From: Acidobacteriota bacterium
GTDB taxonomy: Bacteria > Acidobacteriota > Terriglobia > Terriglobales > Acidobacteriaceae
Assembly: GCA_016196065.1 (NCBI GenBank)
Contig: JACPYL010000018.1
Location: forward strand, 246,185-296,919
Length of the DNA stretch: 50,735 nucleotides
Reading direction: 5' to 3'
Shown here in pieces: positions 26,368 to 33,658 of the stretch. The position numbers were made by a program, and so were the translations under genes. Position 1 is the first letter of the stretch. Every line of letters begins with the position of its first letter. The notes beneath the pieces are model-generated. The model worked only from the letters and a program-made list of their open reading frames with translations. It made no database searches and was not told the DNA's origin.

Positions 26368-27795
26368 ATGGCGAACGATTCAAACTTGCGCGTTGCCGTA
26401 ATTGGCGGTGGACCGGGCGGCTATGCTGCCGCGTTCCTCGCCGCTGACTTGGGCATGAAAGTCACCCTGATCGATCCCGAAGTGAACCCGGGCGGTGTCT
26501 GCCTCTATCGCGGATGTATTCCGTCCAAGGCTCTTCTCCATGTTGCCAAACTGCTAGAAGAAGCTGAGCAGGCAAAGAATTGGGGCATCGAATTCGGCGA
26601 GCCGAAAGTCGACCTCAACAAGCTGCGCGGATGGAAAGAGAGCGTCGTCAAGAAACTCACCGGCGGCCTCGGACAACTCTCCAAACAGCGCTCTGTACAG
26701 TTCGTATCCGGCAAGGCGGCATTCGTAAATTCCACCACGCTGAAAATCACGAAGACGGCTGCGGGTGGCGAAGAAACGATGACCTTCGACCGCATCATCA
26801 TCGCGACCGGATCCCGCCCGAGCGTCGTGCCGAGTCTCAAGCTCGACAGCCCGCGCATGATGGATTCGACCGGCGCTCTCGATCTTCCCGATATTCCAAA
26901 AACTTTGCTCGTCATCGGCGGCGGATACATCGGATTGGAACTCGGATCCGTTTATGCGACGCTGGGGACAAAAGTTACTTGCGTTGAAATGTTGCCCGGG
27001 TTGCTCCCCGGCGCAGATCGCGACCTGGTACTACCTCTACACAAGCGCCTGGAGAAACTGTTCTCCGCGATCCTGCTGAACACGACCGTCAAATCTCTAA
27101 AAGAAGAGAAGAACGGGATTCGCGTGACTCTCGAAGGCCCGGACGTGACCGAGAAGGAACAAGTTTTCGATCGTGTCCTGATGTCGGTCGGGCGCCGGCC
27201 GAATTCTGAAATCCCCGGCCTCGACAAAACGAAAGTTAAAGTAAACGCCAAGGGCTTCATCGAAATCAACGGACAGCGGCAGACTGCCGATCCTACGATT
27301 TATGCGATCGGCGACGTTGCTGGAGAACCGATGCTCGCCCACAAAGCGATGCATGAGGGCCGCACCGCAGTCGAAGCCATCGCTGGACACAAAGTTGCTT
27401 TCGAACCGAATGCTATTCCAGCGGTTGTATTTACGGATCCAGAAATTGCGTGGGCCGGCCTCACCGAAACACAGGCCAAGGAACAGGAACGCGCAGTCAC
27501 CGTTGCCAAGTTTCCATGGGCAGCCTCTGGACGAGCGATCACGCTGGACCGGCCCGAGGGCTTGACCAAGCTGATCATCGATGCAAAAACTGAACGGGTA
27601 CTCGGGGTCGGCATTGTCGGAGCGGGCGCGGGCGAACTCATCGCAGAGGGTGTGCTGGCGATCGAAATGTGCGCCTTGGCCGCCGATGTGGGCATGACGA
27701 TTCACCCGCATCCGACGCTGTCCGAAACGATGATGGAGGCGGCAGAAATTTTCTACGGGCACGCAACCGACATCTACCGTCCCAAAAAGGCGTAG
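26368..27795 (+). CDS. lpdA: Dihydrolipoyl dehydrogenase (E3)
   Basis: 475 aa from the ATG at 26368 (TTAAGGA upstream). The open frame extends to 26251, but that extension is only the translated palindromic repeat, so I rejected it. FAD-binding [17 protein letters not shown] (about 13-29) is followed by the redox-active disulfide GGVCLYRGC (Cys45 and Cys50), a second dinucleotide fold [19 protein letters not shown] for NAD and the C-terminal His-Glu pair in [13 protein letters not shown]. It reoxidises dihydrolipoyl groups of AceF with NAD+. The position directly after aceF indicates that it serves the pyruvate dehydrogenase complex. Confidence 0.96.
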   Translation: MANDSNLRVAVIGGGPGGYAAAFLAADLGMKVTLIDPEVNPGGVCLYRGCIPSKALLHVAKLLEEAEQAKNWGIEFGEPKVDLNKLRGWKESVVKKLTGGLGQLSKQRSVQFVSGKAAFVNSTTLKITKTAAGGEETMTFDRIIIATGSRPSVVPSLKLDSPRMMDSTGALDLPDIPKTLLVIGGGYIGLELGSVYATLGTKVTCVEMLPGLLPGADRDLVLPLHKRLEKLFSAILLNTTVKSLKEEKNGIRVTLEGPDVTEKEQVFDRVLMSVGRRPNSEIPGLDKTKVKVNAKGFIEINGQRQTADPTIYAIGDVAGEPMLAHKAMHEGRTAVEAIAGHKVAFEPNAIPAVVFTDPEIAWAGLTETQAKEQERAVTVAKFPWAASGRAITLDRPEGLTKLIIDAKTERVLGVGIVGAGAGELIAEGVLAIEMCALAADVGMTIHPHPTLSETMMEAAEIFYGHATDIYRPKKA

Positions 27796-27825
27796 GCGCA
27801 CGAGCCAGCAGATTTCTTCTGTGAC

Positions 27826-27878
27826 CTCTGTGTTCTCCGCGATGAAGCCTCAGGCTTTCGATCGTAGGGAACACAGAG
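27826..27878. repeat. Short palindromic intergenic repeat before the MscS gene
   Basis: CTCTGTGTTC (27826-27835) and GAACACAGAG (27869-27878) are perfect 10-bp inverted arms, with an inner AAGCC-TCA-GGCTT hairpin (about 27845-27857). It occupies most of the gap between lpdA and the next gene and probably belongs to a dispersed repeat family. Confidence 0.65.
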
Positions 27879-27889
27879 CGGTTACTCCG

Positions 27890-29641
27890 ATGAAAAAATT
27901 TTTGTTCCTGGTTCTGCTCTTATCGATCTCCGCAAATACCCTGCAGGCGCAGTCCGTCGGCACTTTGCTGAGGGGCGGACAGCAGACCGCCACTTCCGCG
28001 CCCGCCACTACTGACCCTCTTGGACGAGACACGCCGTCGGGCACGGTCTTCGGCTTCCTGCAAATGGCCCAGGCCGGCAACTACAAGTCGGCAGCCGAGT
28101 ACTTGCAACTCAGCACCGTGCGCCGGCAGTCACAGGGTCCTGAACTGGCCAGCAAGCTGAAAGTCCTGATGGATCGTGCCTGTGTGGGATGCGCCCGGCG
28201 CATCAGTCAGAATCCGGAAGGCAGTCCGGAAAATGGAGACCTGGGCTCCCAAACCATCGGGTCCTTCGTGAGCGGGAACGAAGGAGACGTTCCGGTAGTG
28301 CTGGTCCGCGTCGCGGATCCGAGTGCCGGAAAAGTCTGGTTATTTTCCTACGAGACGCTCAGTAAAGTCACCGAACTTTACGACAACCTGCAAGCCCATC
28401 AGATCGAAAGCAAACTTCCCCCGGTGCTTGTCGGCAAACTGTTTCTGGGTCTGCCACTCTGGCAGTGGCTGGCGATGCTGATTGCGATTCCGGCCGCGGC
28501 AGCAATCGGATGGGCGATCATACTGATTCTCGCGATTCCGCGGCGTCTCTGGCTTAAATATACGAATCGCCCGAACTTGCATTCTTACGTACGCGTCTCC
28601 GGACCCATGCTGTTGTTTTTCGGGACCATCGCCCACCGCGTGCTGACGTCCTATCTTGGGTTGCCTCTGCTGCCGCGTGTTTACTACTACCGCGGGAGTG
28701 GCATGGTTGTGGCCATCGGGTTCTTCTGGTTCTTGCTGCGGGCCAACGGCATCGCCATGCAGCGCCTGCGCGCGCTTGCGGTGGGCGCAGGACGCACGGG
28801 TACCGGTTCGCTGATGGTGCTCGGCGAGCGATTGCTCAAAGCCGTCATCATCGGGATCGCCGTCCTGGTCATCCTGGCGATTGCTGGATTCGACCTGACC
28901 ACCGTGCTCGCCGGTGTCGGCATCGGCGGCATCGCGATTGCCTTTGCCGCGCAAAAGACTCTCGAGAACTTGTTCGGTGGCGTCTCAGTGCTGGCGGACG
29001 AAGTTATCCGCGTCGGCGACACCTGCCGCTTTGGCGACCGGGTGGGCGTAATCGAAGACATCAGTTTGCGATCGACGCGGGTTCGCACGACGGAACGTAC
29101 CGAACTCTCGATTCCGAACGGCGCGCTGGCCGCGATGAATGTAGAGAATCTCACTCGCCGGGACAAGATTCTCTTCAATCCCACGCTCAGCGTGAAGTAT
29201 GAGACCACGCCCGACCAGCTGCGATATTTACTCGCGGGCGTGCGGCGGATGTTGTATGAACACCCCAAAGTCGAACAGCGCAGCGCGAATATCCGACTGG
29301 CAAATTTCGGCACGAGTGCGCTTAGCCTGGATATTGTGAGTTATTTGCTGACGACAGACGCCACGGAATTCAATGCGATTCGAGAGGATCTCCTCCTCCG
29401 CATCATGGAAATCGTCCGCGAGGCGGGCACTGATTTTGCCTTCGCATCCAGCACCGTCTATCTAACCCGCGAGCCTGGTCTCGACCGGAAAAAGGTCGCC
29501 GCTGCTGAACGCCAGGTAAAGGAGTGGCGAGAGGAGAAGCAACTTCCCTTCCCGGACTTCGCGTCCGCGGACAAATCGTCTTTTCAAGGCTCGATCGCGT
29601 ATCCCGACCGGGATTCGGCCGTCGGCGAGGGCTCCCGGTAA
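27890..29641 (+). CDS. MscS-family mechanosensitive ion channel with periplasmic N-terminal domain
   Basis: 583 aa from the ATG at 27890 (MKKFLFLVLLLSISANTLQAQ signal peptide); the upstream in-frame codons are a palindromic repeat. A soluble N-terminal region of about 150 residues is followed by membrane segments (WLAMLIAIPAAAAIGWAIILIL, PMLLFFGTIAHRVLTSYL, GMVVAIGFFWFLL, LLKAVIIGIAVLVILAIAGF) and the MscS pore helix with its small-residue pattern (GVGIGGIAIAFAAQKTLENLFGG), then the cytoplasmic beta domain. It should open under membrane tension and release solutes on osmotic downshock. The periplasmic domain makes it longer than E. coli MscS (286 aa) and closer to MscK/MscM-like members. Confidence 0.9.
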   Translation: MKKFLFLVLLLSISANTLQAQSVGTLLRGGQQTATSAPATTDPLGRDTPSGTVFGFLQMAQAGNYKSAAEYLQLSTVRRQSQGPELASKLKVLMDRACVGCARRISQNPEGSPENGDLGSQTIGSFVSGNEGDVPVVLVRVADPSAGKVWLFSYETLSKVTELYDNLQAHQIESKLPPVLVGKLFLGLPLWQWLAMLIAIPAAAAIGWAIILILAIPRRLWLKYTNRPNLHSYVRVSGPMLLFFGTIAHRVLTSYLGLPLLPRVYYYRGSGMVVAIGFFWFLLRANGIAMQRLRALAVGAGRTGTGSLMVLGERLLKAVIIGIAVLVILAIAGFDLTTVLAGVGIGGIAIAFAAQKTLENLFGGVSVLADEVIRVGDTCRFGDRVGVIEDISLRSTRVRTTERTELSIPNGALAAMNVENLTRRDKILFNPTLSVKYETTPDQLRYLLAGVRRMLYEHPKVEQRSANIRLANFGTSALSLDIVSYLLTTDATEFNAIREDLLLRIMEIVREAGTDFAFASSTVYLTREPGLDRKKVAAAERQVKEWREEKQLPFPDFASADKSSFQGSIAYPDRDSAVGEGSR

Positions 29642-29702
29642 GCAATCCCGCTTACTAGGGTAACTTGCAGCCTTGCAGCATGGTTTCTAGCATAGTGAAG
29701 CT

Positions 29703-31211
29703 ATGCCCCATGCCCTTCTCCTGTCGCCCGATGATCAGGCGGTTAGCGCCATTACCGCCGTGCTTGAAGAAATGTCGGTGACTTGCGAGCGGCCTCTGGA
29801 CGGCCCGTCTGCCGCGAAGAAACTGATGTCCCAGAGTTTCGATCTGGTCCTCGTGGATTGCGAGAATCTGCCCGCAGCCAAACTTATTTTTGATGTGTGC
29901 CGCCGCTCTCAGACGGGTACCAATCCCGTGCCCATCGCGATTGTTGATGGCCGCGCTGGACTACCCACTGCATTTCGCCTGGGCGCTGAACTGATTCTTA
30001 CCAAGCCGGTCGCGAAAGACCAGGCCCGAACAACCATCCGCACTGCGGTCAGCCGAGTGAAAAAAGAGGACGCTGCTCGACCGGCTCATCCGTTTGAAGA
30101 AACACCTGTGCAGGCCGCCGCCGCAGTCCCGGACACCCAGGCACAAGCGGCTGCAGCCGGCGCTTCCTCAGCCCATTCCGCTTCCGAGATGGCTCACGTT
30201 GCAACGCCCGCGCCGATCATGGCCAGTCATGCAACCCCAAACCTGAGTGCTGCGGTCGAAGAAATCGCTGCGAAACCTCCTGTTCCTGCGCCACGCGCGA
30301 GTTCGCTGACCGCGAAGCCTGCCAAACCGGCGATTCCCGAGACGGACATGTTCATGCCGCCGGCCAAAGAGATTCCCACAAAACCTTCGGACGATCCTAT
30401 TCTCGCGGACCTGGAATCCGATTCACCGACTGCGCCCGTGTTTAGCTCCTATCCCGCAGAGCCCGAGAAAAAGGGACGCGGATCGCTCTATGCTCTCCTA
30501 ATTCTTATGCTCCTTGGCGGTGGACTATACGCTGCCTGGATGTATCAGCCCGGGTTCCGCGAGTTCGCGCAACCGCAGATCGATAAAGTAGTCGAGATGA
30601 TCACAGGATCAACACCGTCGCAGCAAACTCCTGCGGCTCATCCTGTTCCGGCGCCCGCGCCTGCAAAGGCTCCAGCGACGCAACCCTCGCCAGCGGCGGC
30701 GACACCAGTTTCTGACAACGCCGCGGTTCCGGCAGCAATAACTCCGAGTTCAAGTTCGGCTCCGGCATCGACCGATTCCGCCGTTCCGGCTCCTCTGGCA
30801 TCGTCAGCGGCCGATGCCCCAACTACGACTCCGGCATCAGATACCGCCAAGCCACAGGTTCCTGCAGACAGCAAGAAAAGTGCGGTCAGCACCCCGGCTC
30901 CCGACGCGGAATTGGCGGGCGAGAAGAGTGCTGTAATTCTCTCTTCGCAGGGTGCGGAAAAGCGACTCATCCGGCATTCCCAACCCGTCTATCCAGCGGC
31001 TGCCCGCAAGGCAGGCGTTGAAGGGACCGTTGTTCTGAAGACCGTGGTCAACACAAACGGCGTGGTAGAAGGCGTTCGCTTAGTGGAAGGAGACCGTGCA
31101 CTCGCTGCAGCGGCTATCGCATCGGTCAAGCAATGGCGCTATCGTCCTTACGTTCGTGACGGAAAGGCTCAGCCCTTCCAAACCATCGTTCTGGTGGAAT
31201 TTCAACGCTAG
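29703..31211 (+). CDS. Receiver-like domain fused to a TonB C-terminal domain (paralog 1)
   Basis: 502 aa. The N-terminus (about 1-120) resembles a response-regulator receiver: acidic pair in LLLSPDDQAV, a candidate phospho-Asp in LVLVDCEN and the conserved Lys in LILTKPV. An Ala/Pro-rich linker follows, then a membrane helix (GSLYALLILMLLGGGLYAAWMY, about 258-281), a long Pro/Ala/Ser periplasmic spacer and a TonB C-terminal domain (LIRHSQPVYPAAARKAGVEG to IVLVEFQR, about 418-502). TonB transmits proton-motive energy to outer-membrane receptors; here a cytoplasmic receiver-like domain might modulate it. Whether it is phosphorylated or functions as an energy transducer is unknown. A paralog of the same build follows 73 bp downstream. 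Confidence 0.85.
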   Translation: MPHALLLSPDDQAVSAITAVLEEMSVTCERPLDGPSAAKKLMSQSFDLVLVDCENLPAAKLIFDVCRRSQTGTNPVPIAIVDGRAGLPTAFRLGAELILTKPVAKDQARTTIRTAVSRVKKEDAARPAHPFEETPVQAAAAVPDTQAQAAAAGASSAHSASEMAHVATPAPIMASHATPNLSAAVEEIAAKPPVPAPRASSLTAKPAKPAIPETDMFMPPAKEIPTKPSDDPILADLESDSPTAPVFSSYPAEPEKKGRGSLYALLILMLLGGGLYAAWMYQPGFREFAQPQIDKVVEMITGSTPSQQTPAAHPVPAPAPAKAPATQPSPAAATPVSDNAAVPAAITPSSSSAPASTDSAVPAPLASSAADAPTTTPASDTAKPQVPADSKKSAVSTPAPDAELAGEKSAVILSSQGAEKRLIRHSQPVYPAAARKAGVEGTVVLKTVVNTNGVVEGVRLVEGDRALAAAAIASVKQWRYRPYVRDGKAQPFQTIVLVEFQR

Positions 31212-31284
31212 CCAACCATCGGCCGCTACTTCTATTACTCCCGTAACTTGCTGGTACTCCGAAGTGTAACTAGGATTTCTGTGT

Positions 31285-32946
31285 ATGAGTTACCAAGCGT
31301 TACTCTTCTGTCTCGACGAAAGACTGTCGCGTGTGGTCACGCAGGTCTTCAGCGAACTGGACTTCACGGTGGAACAGGTCAACGAGCCCTTTGCTGCTGT
31401 CAAGAAATTGATGGCGCAGCGCTATGACGCCGTCGTGGTCGACTGCGAGAACGAGCCGAATGCCACTCTGCTGTTCAAGAGCGCGCGTAATTCCAGTTCC
31501 AACCAAAGCTCGCTCGCTCTCGCATTAGTCGAGGGGCAGGCCGGAGTTGCGAAAGCCTACCGCATCGGGGCCAACCTGGTACTCACCAAGCCAATCAATG
31601 TTGAGCAGGCGAAGGGGACCCTGCGGGTCGCGCGCGGGCTCTTGCGCAAAAATCAGGACGCTGCAACTCCAGCCGCAAAAGCCGCACCCACGCCCGCTCC
31701 GGCTGCACCTGCGCGTGTGCCTGCTCCCGCTCCAGTTGCTTTCAAGCCGCCGATTCAGAATGTTCCGGCCGCTCCAATTCAGAATATTCCTGAGGTTCCC
31801 GAATTCGAGTCAGCATTGCCTGCGATGGCCGCATCGGCGGAGTTCGCAGAAACGCATGTCGCGATTCCCGTCCCTGAATCGCAATCAACCGTTGCGCCGG
31901 TAGTAGATTCTTCGGCTGACAGTGTGCTTGCTGCTTCCTTGTTCGAACCGGCAAAACCAGTTGCCCAACCGTCGACTCCCGCTCCGGTCAAGAATGCAGC
32001 CGCCAGTTCGGCCAGCGCATTTGGAGCTGCGTCGGCTCCGGCTCCCGCTAAAGAGATTGCTATTCCCGCGGAACCGAAGCCCGCGATCGTTCCCTCGGCC
32101 GAGAGAACCGAGATGGCAGCACCGAGCTTTGGCGCAACCAATGTCGGCAGCAGCCCTTCCTTCGGGGCCCTCGACACCCATGATTCTGACGGATCCGGTG
32201 GAAGCAAGAAAATGCTCGTCATCGCCGCGCTCGTTCTAGTGTCGGCCGCGCTTGGCTATTTTGGTTACACCAAGCTCAGCAAACCCAGCGCTGCTGCTCC
32301 ATCGATCGCTGCGCCCCAAGCGTCGGCGCCTGCAACATCGCCGGCGCCGGTCAGCGCGAAGCCATCCGGAGCCATATCCGATCCGAGCGCTTCCGCTGCG
32401 CAGCCGGCCACAACGACCACCAAACCAGCGTTGACAGCTAACACGCCGGCCGTTGCGATTAGCGAACCTGAAGTGGTCACAAAGAAGGTTGCGCCGGCCA
32501 TTGTCGTGAAGACATCGACCCCGAAGAAGATTCAGGCGTCAAGCGAGGAAGCGGCTCCGCAAGTGCCCAGTCCGCTTGCCATGGCCTCGGACAGCGATAA
32601 GAAACTGAGTGGACTGGTGTCATCGGTACCGACCGCAATGCCGACCGCCACCTTGTCCAAGGTGAAGATTTCCCAGGGAGTCTCGCAGGGATTGCTGATC
32701 AAGCGTATCCAGCCACGGTATCCGCAGAATGCACTTTCCATGCGCATTCAAGGAGCCGTGCTGATGGAAGCCACTATCGACAAGGAAGGCAACATCTCCA
32801 ATCTGAAAGTTGTCAACGGAGACCCGGTGCTGGCCCGCGCGGCTACCGACGCAGTCCGCCAGTGGCGATACAAGCCCTACTACCTGAATGGCGAGCCAGT
32901 TGAAATTCAGACGCAGATCACAGTCAACTTCAAATTGCCCAACTAG
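31285..32946 (+). CDS. Receiver-like domain fused to a TonB C-terminal domain (paralog 2)
   Basis: 553 aa with the same domain order as its upstream neighbour: receiver-like N-terminus (LLFCLDERLSRVV, candidate Asp in AVVVDCEN, Lys in LVLTKPI), a longer Ala/Pro linker, a membrane helix (MLVIAALVLVSAALGYFGYTKL, about 309-331), a Pro/Ala/Thr spacer and a TonB C-terminal domain (IKRIQPRYPQNALSMRIQGAVLMEATIDKEGNISNLKVVNG to NFKLPN, about 469-553). The two genes look like an ancient tandem duplication, conserved at the ends and divergent in the linkers. Its stop codon overlaps that of the convergent cyclic-nucleotide-binding gene by 4 bp. Confidence 0.85.
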   Translation: MSYQALLFCLDERLSRVVTQVFSELDFTVEQVNEPFAAVKKLMAQRYDAVVVDCENEPNATLLFKSARNSSSNQSSLALALVEGQAGVAKAYRIGANLVLTKPINVEQAKGTLRVARGLLRKNQDAATPAAKAAPTPAPAAPARVPAPAPVAFKPPIQNVPAAPIQNIPEVPEFESALPAMAASAEFAETHVAIPVPESQSTVAPVVDSSADSVLAASLFEPAKPVAQPSTPAPVKNAAASSASAFGAASAPAPAKEIAIPAEPKPAIVPSAERTEMAAPSFGATNVGSSPSFGALDTHDSDGSGGSKKMLVIAALVLVSAALGYFGYTKLSKPSAAAPSIAAPQASAPATSPAPVSAKPSGAISDPSASAAQPATTTTKPALTANTPAVAISEPEVVTKKVAPAIVVKTSTPKKIQASSEEAAPQVPSPLAMASDSDKKLSGLVSSVPTAMPTATLSKVKISQGVSQGLLIKRIQPRYPQNALSMRIQGAVLMEATIDKEGNISNLKVVNGDPVLARAATDAVRQWRYKPYYLNGEPVEIQTQITVNFKLPN

Positions 32947-33407
32947 TTGAGCTGTACGTCGTGAGGACGGCGTTTTGGACGCCCGGGGTGGGCGCTGATG
33001 CTGCGGAACTTGTGATACAGGACGTGCAGATCCTCACTCAACAGGCGCACCACTTGCATACAGAAGTCACAGTGCTCCCGCAGGAATTCCACGAAATTCT
33101 CTCGCGGGACGAAAGCCACTGTCGTGTGGTCACCGGCTTCGGCTGTAACTCTGTAAGGCTCGCCTGACATACTCTCGCTCAGCCCCAGCACCGCACCTGG
33201 ACCAGCTGTCTCCAGTAGCTGGGGGCGGCCCTGCGCGGTGGGCAGCAGGACGCGGACCGCGCCCGATTCCACCACAAAAACTCCGCAGACCTCGGTGCCC
33301 TGCCGAAACAGAGTGTCACCTTTTGGGTAGATCCGGATCGACTTGATCGCGTGCAGAGCCTCCCAAAGGTCGGGGCTCAACTTCGCAGGTAAGGACTGGG
33401 ATGACAA
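32943..33407 (-). CDS. Cyclic-nucleotide-binding domain protein without DNA-binding domain
   Basis: 154 aa. The cNMP-binding beta-roll is clear (LFRQGTEVCGVFVVESGAVRVLL, PGAVLGLSESMSGEPYRVTAEAGDHTTVAFVPRENFVEFL), followed by the long dimerisation helix (FCMQVVRLLSEDLHVLYHKFRSI). The chain then ends in about 20 basic residues and lacks the helix-turn-helix of Crp/Fnr regulators (typically 200-250 aa). It is therefore not a transcription factor alone; it could act as a ligand sensor, partner or antagonist. A perfect Crp-type box lies 51 bp upstream of its start. It ends convergently with the TonB-fusion gene, the two stops sharing CTAG. Confidence 0.85.
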   Translation of the reverse strand: MSSQSLPAKLSPDLWEALHAIKSIRIYPKGDTLFRQGTEVCGVFVVESGAVRVLLPTAQGRPQLLETAGPGAVLGLSESMSGEPYRVTAEAGDHTTVAFVPRENFVEFLREHCDFCMQVVRLLSEDLHVLYHKFRSISAHPGRPKRRPHDVQLN

Positions 33408-33457
33408 ACTGCTTACTCCTTGTCAAATCTAGACTGCTCCACACGGGGGCAGCAATC

Positions 33458-33473
33458 TGTGATTTACGTCACA
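33458..33473. promoter_or_regulatory. Perfect Crp-type operator
   Basis: TGTGA-TTTACG-TCACA matches the Crp consensus TGTGA-N6-TCACA exactly. It lies 51-66 bp upstream of the start of the cNMP-binding gene on the minus strand, and its half-sites match the GTGAC/GTCAC cluster near 1971-2005. It suggests that a Crp/Fnr-family regulator elsewhere in the genome controls both loci. Confidence 0.6.
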
Positions 33474-33658
33474 AAGATCGGTGATTCATGAGGAGTTTTG
33501 TCGGCTGTGGGCTAGGAAGATAGATTCAGGGTGTCAAAATAGGGCTTACTCTGCCCCCTAGACGGTCGAGTTGAGCACGCCTCGCCCCTGTGAGAGGCGG
33601 TTTCCGGGCATTTCGCGGGCTGGCGTAGCAGCGTTACGCCGTGCGGACCACCGGCGGC
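33474..33658. other. Intergenic stretch between Crp box and kinase-like gene
   Basis: About 185 bp with no gene. A weak CGCCTC...GAGGCG dyad (33581-33602) lies just downstream of the kinase-like gene end (minus strand) and could serve as a terminator, but no T-tract follows. Confidence 0.3.
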
